A stretch of DNA of 32,155 nucleotides from Mycobacterium sp. (GCA_026393245.1 JAPLAO010000137.1:1-32155); one strand, 5' to 3'. Counted from the stretch's first letter, positions 1 through 10,299 are shown. A program made the numbers and translations. Notes: a model not told the origin generated them from the sequence alone.

Positions 1-41
1 CCGCACATTCCACCGCAACAACTGGTTGTAGCTCACGGTAG

Positions 42-650
42 TTAGCCCGGGCGCTGTGCACGTCGCCCCGGATCGAGCACATCAACCCCGTCATCGGCCC
101 ACGCCTGACGCATCGCTTCGGCGCCCTTGAGTCGCACCCAGGCCCCTTCGGTCTGGGTGATGGGCACCGCTGACAGGAACTGCACCGGATCCCGGGGCGC
201 ATCCAGTGGTAGATCGGGAATCTCAGACTCGCCCAGCAGCACGGCGGTGAACGGCGCCCCTTGCCACAGCGGGCCGGATAGGTCCACGAGCGCGCCCGCG
301 CCCAGCACCACACCGTCGACGGCCGGTGTCGCGGCCACCACGGCAAGACTGCGAGCCAGGCCGTCTGTCGGCGCACCGTCACGCAGGCTCATCGTGATCT
401 CGGCGCGTGGACCACGGATCGGATCGGCGAGGGCTGAGGCGGCGTCGGTCATCGGATAGCGCGAACATCCCACTGAGACGTAGTGGAATACACCTTCGCG
501 CCCCCGGCGTTGGTCGGGTCCGAACCGCAGCACGTCGATGCGCTCCACACCGAGGAAAGTGACACTCGCGACGTCTGGCGCGGAATCGATTCCGATACTG
601 GTGAAATAGTCCCGGAGGTGATCGCGCACCGCGGCAAGCGGATCAGTCAC
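42..650 (-). CDS. SUFU-domain (suppressor of fused-like) protein
   Basis: This 202-residue protein looks like a bacterial SUFU-domain member. An early IDVLRFGP strand is followed by [11 protein letters not shown] (about residues 58-68), then a RAE-I segment, LSGPLW near residue 125, and a C-terminal PIT-E-W--LKGAEAM stretch. These fit the domain order of bacterial SUFU proteins. I see no signal peptide or membrane helix, so it is probably cytosolic. Its ATG overlaps the sugC stop by four bases (ATGA), so it should be translated with the trehalose importer. In animals SUFU is a Hedgehog regulator; bacterial members have no settled function and sometimes occur as immunity proteins. The operon position suggests a link to importer function, but that is inference. 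The first 41 bases of the window hold nothing I recognise. Confidence 0.72.
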   Translation of the reverse strand: MTDPLAAVRDHLRDYFTSIGIDSAPDVASVTFLGVERIDVLRFGPDQRRGREGVFHYVSVGCSRYPMTDAASALADPIRGPRAEITMSLRDGAPTDGLARSLAVVAATPAVDGVVLGAGALVDLSGPLWQGAPFTAVLLGESEIPDLPLDAPRDPVQFLSAVPITQTEGAWVRLKGAEAMRQAWADDGVDVLDPGRRAQRPG

Positions 651-1816
651 CTCGCCGGTGCGCTCAGGTTAACTCCGGTATCGGCGTCGAAGATGTGCAG
701 TTTCGTCGGATCGAGGGCAAGCTCCACCGTCTGTCCGGTGGCAGCGTGCGAGTCCGCGGAAACCCTTGCTACGAAACGGTTCTCACCCGCACCCGATTCG
801 GAGGCCAGCTCCGCCAGCTGTTCAGAGCGGGCGCCCGCTCCAGAGGTAGAGAAGTAGACGTACTTGTCCGCACCCAGTGACTCGACGAGGTCGGCGTTCA
901 CTCCGAATGTCAGGGACTGGGCCCGCTGGTGGGCGTCGATGAGGGTGGCGTCCTCGAAGTGTTCCGGCCGCACGCCCGCTATCACGTTGGTGATGCCGGG
1001 ATTGCGGGCCAGGGTATTGCGGGCCGTGTCACCGAGGAGCACCTGACCGACTGGCAGACGTAATCCGTCCCCGGTGGGTGCGGCGGCGAAGAAGTTCATC
1101 GCGGGTGAGCCGATGAATCCGGCGACGAACAGATTTGCCGGGGTGTTGTACAACTCCGCGGGCGTCCCGATCTGCTGGGCCTGCCCGGCCCGCAGCACCA
1201 CCACCCGGTCACCGAGTGTCATCGCCTCGGTCTGATCGTGGGTGACATACACCGTCGTCGTACCCAGCCTGTTCTGCAGGCGGGCGATCTCGCCGCGCAT
1301 CTGAACCCGCAGTTTGGCGTCGAGGTTGCTCAATGGCTCGTCCATCAGGAATGCCTTGGGTTTGCGAACGATGGCCCGTCCCATTGCCACTCGCTGACGC
1401 TGGCCGCCGGAGAGTTGCGCGGGCTTGCGGTCCAGAAGTTCGGTGAGGTCGAGAACCTTGGCGGTCTCTGCCACCTTCGCCGCGATCTCGGACTTGCCCA
1501 GCTTGGCCAAGGTCAGTGGGAAGGCGATGTTCTGCCGCACCGTCATGTGCGGGTAGAGCGCATAGGACTGGAACACCATCGCGATATCGCGATCCCGCGG
1601 CGCACGCTCGTTGACCCGTTGCCCACCGATGCGCAACTCGCCTTCAGTGATGTCCTCAAGTCCGGCGATCATGTTCAGCGTGGTGGACTTTCCGCACCCC
1701 GACGGCCCGACCAGGATGACGAACTCGCCGTCGCCGATGGTGAGGCTGAGGTCGCGTACCGGCGTGGCGCCGCCCGCGTACCGCTTGGTGACATGGTCCA
1801 GAACGATCTCGGCCAT
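647..1816 (-). CDS. sugC: Trehalose ABC importer ATPase SugC
   Basis: SugC is the ATP-hydrolysing subunit of LpqY-SugABC, which returns trehalose released during mycolate transfer to the cytoplasm. All ABC motifs are visible in the 389 residues: Walker [10 protein letters not shown] (37-45), Q-loop Q83, signature LSGGQRQRV (135-143), Walker B with FLMDEP (about 156-161), D-loop SNLDAKLR and switch H193. About 150 residues of MalK-type regulatory/TOBE region follow, as usual for sugar importers. It starts four bases after the sugB stop and overlaps the downstream SUFU gene by four bases, so it is an internal cistron of one operon. MalK/UgpC-type ATPases for other sugars look alike; the linkage to lpqY fixes the assignment. 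Confidence 0.95.
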   Translation of the reverse strand: MAEIVLDHVTKRYAGGATPVRDLSLTIGDGEFVILVGPSGCGKSTTLNMIAGLEDITEGELRIGGQRVNERAPRDRDIAMVFQSYALYPHMTVRQNIAFPLTLAKLGKSEIAAKVAETAKVLDLTELLDRKPAQLSGGQRQRVAMGRAIVRKPKAFLMDEPLSNLDAKLRVQMRGEIARLQNRLGTTTVYVTHDQTEAMTLGDRVVVLRAGQAQQIGTPAELYNTPANLFVAGFIGSPAMNFFAAAPTGDGLRLPVGQVLLGDTARNTLARNPGITNVIAGVRPEHFEDATLIDAHQRAQSLTFGVNADLVESLGADKYVYFSTSGAGARSEQLAELASESGAGENRFVARVSADSHAATGQTVELALDPTKLHIFDADTGVNLSAPAR

Positions 1817-1820
1817 TGGG

Positions 1821-2656
1821 CTACCCCTTCACCGCGCCGGAGGTGAGTCCGGCGACGATCCGTCGTTGGAAGATCAGAACAAAGATGATGATCGGAATCG
1901 TGATGACCATCGCGCCGGCCGCGATCGACCCGGTCGGCTCCTCGAATTGCGAACTGCCGGTGAAGTTCGCGATCGCGACGGGCGCGGTGATGGCGGCCTT
2001 GGTCGCGGTCAGCGACAGTGCCAGCAGCAAGTCGTTCCAGGCGAAGATGAACACCAGGATGGCCGCGGTCACAATCCCGGGCGCGGCCAGTGGTGCGATC
2101 ACCTGCCGGAACGCCTGGGCCGGGGTGGCGCCGTCCATTTTGGCGGCCTTCTCCAGATCCCGGGGAATCTCCCGGAAGAAGGCCGACAGCGTATAGATCG
2201 CCAAGGGCAGCGCGAAAGTGATGTAGGGGATGATCAGCCCAGGCCAGGTGTCGAACAATCCGATCCGGCGTTCGATATTGAACAGCGGTGTGACAAGGGA
2301 GATCTGCGGGAACATCGCGATCAGCAGGGCCACCCCAACGAGCAGTTTCTTGCCCGGGAAATCCAGGCGCGCAACGGCATAGGCCGCCATGCCACCGATC
2401 GCCACGGCGATGATCGTGGTGATCAACCCGATGCCGATCGAGTTGATCAATGCCGACGAGAACACATCACCTTTGAAGATGCCCCGGTAGTTGTCGAAGG
2501 TGATCGACGACGGAATCAGCTTGCCGTCCTTGACCGTCGAGGTGGGTTTGAGCGATAGGCTCAGGATCCACAGAACCGGCAACAGTGCGTAGACAAGCAC
2601 CAGGGTGTTGATGACAGCCCAGCCAGTCGCGCGCCGCGCATCAACTCGTTGCGACA

Positions 2657-2657
<1 letters not shown>
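1821..2657 (-). CDS. sugB: Trehalose ABC importer permease SugB
   Basis: SugB is one of the two membrane subunits of the trehalose importer. The 278-residue sequence has about six hydrophobic segments, starting with a helix at about residues 13-35. The permease EAA loop lies at about 175-200 ([15 protein letters not shown] followed by VIAPLAAPG), where SugC docks. The N-terminal cytoplasmic tail and short C-terminus are those of MalG-type permeases. The ATG overlaps the sugA stop by one base (TGATG), which implies tight translational coupling. It pairs with SugA as a heterodimer in the inner membrane. Confidence 0.94.
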
Positions 2658-4974
<2,317 letters not shown>

Positions 4975-5002
4975 TCACCGTCCGCGCGCTGAACCTGTCG
5001 GT

Positions 5003-5008
5003 ACTTTA
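5003..5008 (-). promoter_or_regulatory. Candidate -10 box of the lpqY-sugABC operon
   Basis: On the minus strand this reads TAAAGT, fitting the mycobacterial TANNNT -10 pattern. Transcription would start near 4996, leaving a leader of about 34 bases that carries the AAAGG ribosome-binding site of lpqY. I see no good -35 hexamer. No other candidate was found in the short gap before the Rv1234-like gene. Confidence 0.45.
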
Positions 5009-5032
5009 GCCCGACGATCAGCCGATGACCGG

Positions 5033-5560
5033 CTACAACGTCAAGCGCGACAGCATGTCCCGGGCTTGCTCGGCGTTCTGCGGATCGCACAGGACGTCGT
5101 AGCGGCCGGCCACCAACTGCATGGTGGAGCTGAAATCCCTTGTGCCCTTTGCCATCGCATACGGAAGCGCCGAGGTGATGAGGCCGAAGATCACGCCGGA
5201 GAGGATACCGATGGGCAGGTACTGGCCCACGTTGTTACTGAAGAGCCCCAGCAGCAGGCCGATGAAAATACCCAGCCACGCGCCGCTGAGCACCCCGCCG
5301 CCGAGAACCTTGCCCCAGGTGAGCCGTCCGGTAACGCGCTCAACCTGCATCAGGTCGACACCCACGATGGTCACCTGTTGCACCGGGAACTGATTGTCCG
5401 ACAGGTAGTCGACGGCCTTCTGAGCCTCGGCATAGGTCGGATAGGAACCAACCGGCCAGCCTTTGGGCGGGGTCGGCAGACCCAACGGACCGCGACGCGA
5501 TGCGCCCGGGCCGCCGGGACTCACAGGCCGGTTCTGCCCGGGTTGGAAAGGACTGGTCAT
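5033..5560 (-). CDS. Rv1234-like membrane protein with general-stress-protein-17M-like domain
   Basis: This 175-residue protein has a proline- and glycine-rich head (1-35). A small alpha/beta domain follows (about 37-80, with GSYPTYAEAQKAVDYL and VTIVGVDL) resembling the N-terminal domain of Bacillus general stress protein 17M. Two hydrophobic helices come next (about 85-110 and 116-135), then a tail ending DVLCDPQNAEQARDML. It is probably an integral membrane protein. Its biochemical role is unknown. The length equals that recalled for M. tuberculosis Rv1234. The ATG has a clear AGGAG eight to nine bases upstream. It sits just upstream of lpqY in the same orientation and is divergent from the broken Rv1233c-like gene. 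Confidence 0.85.
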   Translation of the reverse strand: MTSPFQPGQNRPVSPGGPGASRRGPLGLPTPPKGWPVGSYPTYAEAQKAVDYLSDNQFPVQQVTIVGVDLMQVERVTGRLTWGKVLGGGVLSGAWLGIFIGLLLGLFSNNVGQYLPIGILSGVIFGLITSALPYAMAKGTRDFSSTMQLVAGRYDVLCDPQNAEQARDMLSRLTL

Positions 5561-5612
5561 AGTTGCGTTCTCCTCGGTCGACCAGCGCCGCCGTGGCCTG
5601 CGGCACTTACGC

Positions 5613-5618
5613 TAGGTT
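5613..5618 (+). promoter_or_regulatory. -10 box TAGGTT of the truncated Rv1233c-like gene
   Basis: TAGGTT ends seven bases before the ATG at 5626, the spacing of a leaderless transcript. The imperfect palindrome around it also gives TAACCT on the other strand (5614-5619). That could be the -10 of the divergent gene starting at 5560, so the two promoters would overlap. Confidence 0.55.
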
Positions 5619-5625
5619 AATTAGC

Positions 5626-5770
5626 ATGACAGCTGGCAGTGGGGACCCCGGCGAAAATCTCAACAACGAGGGCCAACAGCCGCTGTCGGGGGCTTACGAA
5701 CCGCCTCCCATCGAGCAGACTCCCGCGTACGGCGGATACCCGCCACCGCCACCGGGTTACGCCGGTTATC
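5626..5770 (+). pseudogene. 5' remnant of a Rv1233c-like proline-rich membrane protein gene
   Basis: The reading frame starts with [16 protein letters not shown] and runs into a proline/tyrosine-rich stretch ([18 protein letters not shown]). This is the usual N-terminus of mycobacterial DUF4190-type membrane proteins such as Rv1233c. After about 48 codons the sequence changes abruptly at about 5770-5775 into an istB-derived segment read in another frame. The hydrophobic C-terminal part expected of a full-length member (roughly 200 residues) is absent from the window. The open frame continues to 5925, but with arginine-rich out-of-frame translation. The promoter and start look intact, so a junk-tailed peptide might still be made. 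Confidence 0.7.
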
Positions 5771-5896
5771 CGACACGCCCTCATCGCGCTGGGGACCGCC
5801 GCGATCCACGCCGGACACAAAGTCCGCTACTTCACCGCCGCAGACCTCGTCGAAACCCTTTACCGCGGCCTGGCCGACAACACCGTCGGCAGGCTG
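5771..5896 (+). pseudogene. istB: Fragment of IS21-family helper ATPase gene istB
   Basis: In the frame starting at 5771 the translation contains [18 protein letters not shown] and [20 protein letters not shown]. This is the central part of IstB, the AAA+ target-selection helper of IS21 transposition, just after its Walker A motif. Only about 42 codons remain. The P-loop upstream and Walker B downstream are both gone, so it cannot function. The left junction falls in the Rv1233c-like gene and the right one in an hsdM fragment on the other strand. Confidence 0.72.
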
Positions 5897-6022
5897 CGGG
5901 GCGGTCATGTCCACCATCAGCTTGATGATGTGTCGCGGGGTGCGGAATTGTCCGTTGATGCCGGCGCTGGCGATCTTGGCCAGTAGGTACTCGTAGAGGT
6001 CGCCGGCGTCGTCGGTGTGGCC
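5897..6022 (-). pseudogene. hsdM: Fragment of type I restriction-modification methylase gene hsdM
   Basis: The minus strand encodes [18 protein letters not shown] followed by [20 protein letters not shown]. This is the signature just before the S-adenosylmethionine-binding motif of HsdM, the modification subunit of type I restriction systems. About 40 codons survive. A stop codon (6023-6025) lies immediately upstream in frame. The SAM motif and NPPF catalytic motif are missing. No hsdS or hsdR is present in the window. I read it as debris of a lost restriction locus carried in or broken by mobile DNA. Confidence 0.72.
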
Positions 6023-6059
6023 TCACTGGTGGTCAGCATTGTCTGGATGACCTCCGCTT

Positions 6060-6107
6060 TGAACTAGCACCGCAATGAACTAGCACCGCTTTGAACTAGC
6101 ACCGGAC
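6060..6107. repeat. Three 16-bp tandem repeats, probable IS21-type terminal repeats
   Basis: TGAACTAGCACCG begins at 6060, 6076 and 6092, a strict 16-base period, with only the last three bases of each unit differing. A fourth, degraded unit (TGAATTAGT) begins at 6108 and runs into the stop codon of the downstream lyase gene. IS21-family elements are known for multiple short repeats at their ends that bind the transposase. With the istB scrap nearby, this array is best read as one surviving terminus. Confidence 0.6.
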
Positions 6108-6111
6108 TGAA

Positions 6112-7071
6112 TTAGTTAACCGGCGGCACGAACGGATCGGCCTGCCGGGTCATCCCGGCGGCCCGGCCCTTGGCCGCCACGACAAGGGCCATCTTGCGAC
6201 TCGCTTCGTCGATCATCTCGTCGCCGAGCATCACCGCGCCGCGCGCGCCACCGGCCTTCGAGGTGTGCCACCCGTAGGCCTCAAGAATCAGCTCGGCGTG
6301 GTCGTACTCCTGTTGGCCGGGGCTGAAGATTTCGTTGCCGGCGGCGATCTGGTCGGGGTGCAGCACCCACTTACCGTCGTAGCCCAGCGCGGCGGATCGA
6401 CCGGCCACCCGGCGGAACGCCTCGGTGTCCCGCACCTTCAGGTACGGCCCGTCAATCGCGGCGACGCCGTGCGCACGGGCGGCGACGAGAATGGTCATCA
6501 ACACGTGGTGGTAGGCGTCACCAACGTCGTAGCCCTCCGGTTGTTCCCCGACGACGAGCGTGCGCGTGTTGAGGTCGGCCATCAGATCGGCTGGCCCAAG
6601 TACTAGCGCCTGAACCCGTGGGGCGGCGGCGATTGCGTGGATGTTGCTCAGCCCCTTGGCATTTTCAATCTGGACGTCGACGCCGATCCGGCCCACCGGA
6701 ATCCCGTGACTGCGCTCAAGTTGGGTGAGCAACAGATCCAACGCCTGCACATGGTGCGCGTCGCTCACCTTGGGTAGCACGATGACGTCGAGGTGCGAAC
6801 CCGCCGCCGACACCACGTCGATCACGTCGGTGTACGTCCACGGTGTCGTCCAGTCGTTGACTCGGACCCCACGCAACTGGCCGGACCATCCCGGCCCCGC
6901 CAATGCCGCGGCGACCTGGATACGGGCCTGCGCCTTGGCATCCGGCGCCACCGCGTCTTCCAGGTCGAGGAACACCTCGTCGGCTGGAAGACCCTTGGCC
7001 TTCTCGATCATCGTGAGGTTGCTACCCGGAACCGACAAACAGGTTCGGCGGGGTCGATAGGCGTTGTCCAC
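6112..7071 (-). CDS. CitE-like CoA-ester lyase (HpcH/HpaI aldolase family)
   Basis: This 319-residue protein has the family landmarks: CLSVPGSNLTMIEKA near the N-terminus, FLDLEDAVAPDAK (metal/CoA region), an RVND segment, VLPKV, QIENAKG with the metal-binding glutamate, LGPADLMADL, and YDGKWVLHPDQI near residue 250. It probably cleaves or forms a 3-hydroxyacyl-CoA such as malyl- or citramalyl-CoA; the true substrate cannot be read from sequence. I chose the GTG at 7071 because AGGAG lies seven bases upstream. An in-frame ATG at 7098 is possible but lacks a site. I do not recall a gene here in M. tuberculosis. Its 3' end abuts the 16-bp repeats, so it may be an accessory insertion. Confidence 0.85.
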   Translation of the reverse strand: MDNAYRPRRTCLSVPGSNLTMIEKAKGLPADEVFLDLEDAVAPDAKAQARIQVAAALAGPGWSGQLRGVRVNDWTTPWTYTDVIDVVSAAGSHLDVIVLPKVSDAHHVQALDLLLTQLERSHGIPVGRIGVDVQIENAKGLSNIHAIAAAPRVQALVLGPADLMADLNTRTLVVGEQPEGYDVGDAYHHVLMTILVAARAHGVAAIDGPYLKVRDTEAFRRVAGRSAALGYDGKWVLHPDQIAAGNEIFSPGQQEYDHAELILEAYGWHTSKAGGARGAVMLGDEMIDEASRKMALVVAAKGRAAGMTRQADPFVPPVN

Positions 7072-7082
7072 GCGCAGACTCC

Positions 7083-7088
7083 TACCCT
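7083..7088 (+). promoter_or_regulatory. -10 box TACCCT of the MgtE-N/CBS gene
   Basis: TACCCT ends eight bases before the ATG at 7097, consistent with a leaderless or near-leaderless transcript. It lies only 12 bases from the divergent lyase start, so that gene's promoter must reach back into the coding region at 7097 and beyond. Confidence 0.55.
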
Positions 7089-7096
7089 TTGTAGTC

Positions 7097-8395
7097 ATGG
7101 CGTCGGTCAACAGGGTATACGCGGCGCGACTGGCGGGAATGGTCGTGCTGGGCCCCGACGGCGAATCCCTCGGCCGGGTGCGAGACGTCGTGATCAGTAT
7201 CAGCATCGTGCGCCAGCAACCGCGGGTGCTCGGCCTCGTCGTTGAAATGACCAGCCGCAAAAGCATTTTCGTTCCAATGCTGCGCGTGACGGCGATCGAG
7301 CCCAATGCCGTCACGCTCAATACCGCAAACCTTTCGCTGCGCAGATTCGACCAGCATCCGGGCGAGGTTCTGGTGCTCGGCCAGGTGCTCGACACCCGGG
7401 TTAGGGTCACCGACCCCGAGCAGGAGCAACTCGCCGACGTCGACGTCGTGGTCATTGACCTGGCGATCGAACAGAGCCGCACACGGGACTGGCTGGTCAC
7501 CAGGGTCGCGGTGCGCAGCCAGCGGCGGCTGGGGCGGCGATCGCCGGTCACGGTCGTGGAGTGGCAGAACGTCCAGGGGCTCACCCCGTCCGGCCTGGCG
7601 ATGCCCGGTCAGGGCGTGGCCCAGTTACTGCATCAGTTCGAGGGTCGGCGCCCGGTGGAGGTGGCCGACGCACTGCGTGATCTCCCGACCAAGCGTCGCA
7701 TCGAGGTTGTCGAGGCGCTCGACGACGAGCGATTGGCCGACATACTGCAGGAGTTGCCCGAAGACGACCAGACCGAACTGCTGATGGGGTTGGACACCGA
7801 GCGGGCCGCCGATGTGCTCGAGGCGATGGATCCCGACGATGCCGCCGACCTGCTCGGCGTGCTGAATCCAACCGAGGCCGAGGCGCTGCTGCGCCGAATG
7901 GATCCCGAAGACTCCGAACCGGTGCGGCGGTTGCTGAGCCACTCCCCCTACACCGCCGGCGGCATGATGACCTCCGAACCGGTGGTGCTGGCCCCGGACA
8001 CCACGGTCGCCGAGGCGCTGGCCAGGGTGCGAGACCCTGATCTCACTCCGGCCCTGGCGTCGCTGGTTTTCGTGGTCCGGCCGCCGACCGCCACGCCGAC
8101 CGGCCGATACCTGGGTTGCGTTCACCTGCAGGCGCTGTTGCGGGAGCCGCCGGCGAACCTGGTCAGCGGCATCCTCGACCCCGACCTGCCGCCGTTGCGG
8201 CCCGACAGCCCCCTCGGCTCTGTCACCCGGCATCTCGCCGCCTACAACCTCGTGTGCGGCGCGGTGGTCGACGAGTCCAATCATCTGCTCGGTGCGGTCA
8301 CCGTCGACGACGTCCTCGACCATCTACTCCCCGACGACTGGCGGGAGAGTTTCGAGGAGGACGAAGCGAACGTGATCGCGAGGCCCGCGCCGTGA
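7097..8395 (+). CDS. MgtE N-terminal/CBS domain protein without channel domain (Rv1232c-like)
   Basis: This 432-residue protein has PRC-barrel-like strands in the first ~160 residues. An acidic helical MgtE N-domain follows (about 175-290: repeated LDDERLADIL, LPEDDQTELL, MDPDDAADLLGVL, MDPEDSEPVRRLL). A CBS pair comes last (about 295-420; YTAGGMMTSEPVVL and LLGAVTVDDVLDHLL). In real MgtE channels these parts sense cytosolic Mg2+ and gate a five-helix pore. Here the protein ends after the CBS pair with no membrane segment. Its stop overlaps the GTG start of a DUF1003 membrane protein, a possible partner. The ATG is set by a -10 box eight bases upstream. Calling it a transporter by itself would be wrong. 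Confidence 0.88.
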   Translation: MASVNRVYAARLAGMVVLGPDGESLGRVRDVVISISIVRQQPRVLGLVVEMTSRKSIFVPMLRVTAIEPNAVTLNTANLSLRRFDQHPGEVLVLGQVLDTRVRVTDPEQEQLADVDVVVIDLAIEQSRTRDWLVTRVAVRSQRRLGRRSPVTVVEWQNVQGLTPSGLAMPGQGVAQLLHQFEGRRPVEVADALRDLPTKRRIEVVEALDDERLADILQELPEDDQTELLMGLDTERAADVLEAMDPDDAADLLGVLNPTEAEALLRRMDPEDSEPVRRLLSHSPYTAGGMMTSEPVVLAPDTTVAEALARVRDPDLTPALASLVFVVRPPTATPTGRYLGCVHLQALLREPPANLVSGILDPDLPPLRPDSPLGSVTRHLAAYNLVCGAVVDESNHLLGAVTVDDVLDHLLPDDWRESFEEDEANVIARPAP

Positions 8396-8934
8396 GCGAT
8401 CCGCGTCGGCGTCTGGACACCCCGCGCACATCACGGCGGCCGTCACTAAATTTCGACCAGGAGGCGGTGGGCCGGTACAGCGAGGCGATCGCCAGGTTCC
8501 TGGGCACCGGCCGCTACCTTCTGTGGCAGACGGTCCTGGTGATCGTATGGATCACGCTGAACCTATTCGCTGTCGGCCTGCGCTGGGATCCGTACCCGTT
8601 CATCCTGCTCAACCTGGCGTTCTCCACGCAGGCCGCCTACGCCGCACCGCTGATCCTGCTAGCTCAGAACCGCCAGGAGAACCGCGATAAAATCGCCCTG
8701 AAGGAGGATCGGCAGCGCTCGCAGCAGACCAAGGCCGACACCGAATTCCTGGCCCGCGAGCTGGCGGCGCTGCGCCTGGCGGTCGGTGAAGTCGCCACCC
8801 GCGACTATCTGCGCCGCGAGCTCGACGAGCTCCGGGAACTTCTTGAGTCCCTGCAACCATCGACGAAGCCTGCCGGCAAACCCGGGTCCGCGGAGCGCCG
8901 GGCGAAAAGATCCCAGGATGACAAGCCGGCATAG
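8392..8934 (+). CDS. DUF1003 family membrane protein (Rv1231c-like)
   Basis: This 180-residue protein starts at a GTG overlapping the previous stop (GTGA). Two hydrophobic helices lie at about residues 42-62 and 68-88, with the DUF1003 features W--LN and DPYPFILLNLAFSTQAAYAAPLI split around them. A long, charged coiled-coil-like tail follows (RQENRDKIALKEDRQRSQQ, then DTEFLARELAALRLAVGEV). It probably sits in the plasma membrane with the coil in the cytoplasm. Its function is unknown. The strict coupling to the MgtE-N/CBS protein suggests the two act together. Confidence 0.88.
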   Translation: MSDPRRRLDTPRTSRRPSLNFDQEAVGRYSEAIARFLGTGRYLLWQTVLVIVWITLNLFAVGLRWDPYPFILLNLAFSTQAAYAAPLILLAQNRQENRDKIALKEDRQRSQQTKADTEFLARELAALRLAVGEVATRDYLRRELDELRELLESLQPSTKPAGKPGSAERRAKRSQDDKPA

Positions 8935-8960
8935 CATTCCCCATGCGTCACAGCCTTATG

Positions 8961-8966
8961 TATGGT
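8961..8966 (+). promoter_or_regulatory. Candidate -10 box TATGGT upstream of the transglycosylase-like gene
   Basis: TATGGT fits TANNNT. It would start transcription near 8973, leaving about 40 bases of leader that includes AAGGA (9001-9005) seven bases ahead of the chosen GTG start. No convincing -35 is seen. Confidence 0.35.
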
Positions 8967-9012
8967 GGCTTGGTTCACAGAATGGGTTTGGGTATCTGTT
9001 AAGGATGGGCAC

Positions 9013-10299
9013 GTGGGGATGAAGCACCGGATCAGCGGGGGGTTACGCACCCCCGCCTTCGGTATCGTCGTGCTCACTCCGATCCTGCTGGCCGGTGCCG
9101 TAGCCGCTTCTCCAGGCCGCACAGCTGTGCCCCTGAACAGCAACGACGTTACCCCGCTGGCCTCAGTCCAGTCGCCCCAGCCGGAATCGCAGGGCGTGGC
9201 CGTGGTGGCGATGGCCAAACCGCCGGCCGACTTCCGGTTCGCGGCCAACACGGTCTACTCGCCGCCACCGCCGCCCGCAGTGGTCAGTGCCGTCGGCGGA
9301 ATGCGGATACCGGCCATGGCACTGTCGGCCTATCGCAAGGCCGAGCAGACCATGGCGGCTGCCGCCCCGGGTTGCGGCGTCAGCTGGAACCTGCTGGCCG
9401 GGATCGGCCGGATCGAGTCGTCTCACGCCAATGGCGGCGCCACCGACACACGCGGAACGGCGGTCCGGCCTATTTACGGACCCGTACTGGACGGCTCCCT
9501 GCCCGGCAACGAAGTGATCGTGCAAAGCAATATGGGCGGCCGAGCCAATTACGCGCGCGCGCTGGGTCCGATGCAGTTCCTGCCCGGAACCTGGTCCCGG
9601 TACGCCTCCGACGGCGACGGCGACGGGCGGGCCGACCCACAGAACCTGTTCGACGCCACCCTTTCGGCTGCGCGTTACCTGTGCAGTGGAGGCTTGAATC
9701 TGCGCAACCAGGCCCAGGTGTTGACCGCCATCCTGCGCTACAACAATTCGTTCCCCTATGCGCAGAACGTGCTTGGCTGGGCTGCCGCCTACGCCACGGG
9801 CGTGGCACCGGTCGATCTCCCGGCGATCACCGGCCCGATACCCGCACTCGGCGACGCGCACATGGATAACCCCGAGGGCCTGGGCCCGGGCATGCCGGGC
9901 GACCCGCTCTCGCAACTACCGCTGTTCAATCTCGGCAACACCGAACTGGCCGGCCAGATGGCCATGCCCGGGCCTGCTGCTGGCGCGCTCAGCGTGCTGC
10001 CCGAGCACGGTTGCCAGGTGATCTGCATGGCATCTCAGTTGCCGCCCGCGGCCGAACAGCCGGACCTGCCGCCGTGGATGATGCCGATGGCGCCGGCGCC
10101 CTGGATGACGCCACCTACCGAGGCTGCACCCGTGGAGGCTGCACCGCTGCCGGGCTTGCCGCCCGCGCCCGCCGCACCCGCCGCGCCAGGACTCCCGCCG
10201 GTACCCGATGCCGCACCGGCACCTGAGCCTGGGTTGGCGCCGTCGACCGAGCAGGCGCCGCCACCGCCGATTCTCGGCGCACCGCCCGGACCGGCTTAA
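9013..10299 (+). CDS. Exported lytic-transglycosylase-like protein with proline-rich tail (Rv1230c-like)
   Basis: An N-terminal signal/anchor (hydrophobic FGIVVLTPILLAGAVAA, about residues 17-33) is followed by a linker and an SLT-type goose-lysozyme-like domain (about 105-265). The presumed catalytic glutamate lies in GRIESSHANGG, with RALGPMQFLPGTWSRYASDG and ARYLCSGGLNLR downstream. It probably cuts the glycan strands of peptidoglycan. The last ~130 residues are rich in proline and alanine and may span or bind the wall. I chose the GTG at 9013 (428 residues) because AAGGA lies seven bases upstream; the ATG at 9019 and an upstream ATG at 8962 are alternatives. Aspartate-rich DGDGDGRAD may bind calcium. 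Confidence 0.88.
   Translation: MGMKHRISGGLRTPAFGIVVLTPILLAGAVAASPGRTAVPLNSNDVTPLASVQSPQPESQGVAVVAMAKPPADFRFAANTVYSPPPPPAVVSAVGGMRIPAMALSAYRKAEQTMAAAAPGCGVSWNLLAGIGRIESSHANGGATDTRGTAVRPIYGPVLDGSLPGNEVIVQSNMGGRANYARALGPMQFLPGTWSRYASDGDGDGRADPQNLFDATLSAARYLCSGGLNLRNQAQVLTAILRYNNSFPYAQNVLGWAAAYATGVAPVDLPAITGPIPALGDAHMDNPEGLGPGMPGDPLSQLPLFNLGNTELAGQMAMPGPAAGALSVLPEHGCQVICMASQLPPAAEQPDLPPWMMPMAPAPWMTPPTEAAPVEAAPLPGLPPAPAAPAAPGLPPVPDAAPAPEPGLAPSTEQAPPPPILGAPPGPA

Noticed and set aside
5939..6060. A start of istA (reading MLTTSEA behind GGAGG on the minus strand, near 6040)
   Set aside because: The position beside the IS21-like repeats is suggestive, but only a few codons precede arginine/threonine-rich noise, so I could not support the assignment.
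7072..7584. In-frame extension of the CitE-like gene upstream to 7584
   Set aside because: The added 170 residues are serine/threonine/arginine-rich antisense translation of the MgtE-N gene. The GTG at 7071 has a ribosome-binding site and family-typical N-terminus.
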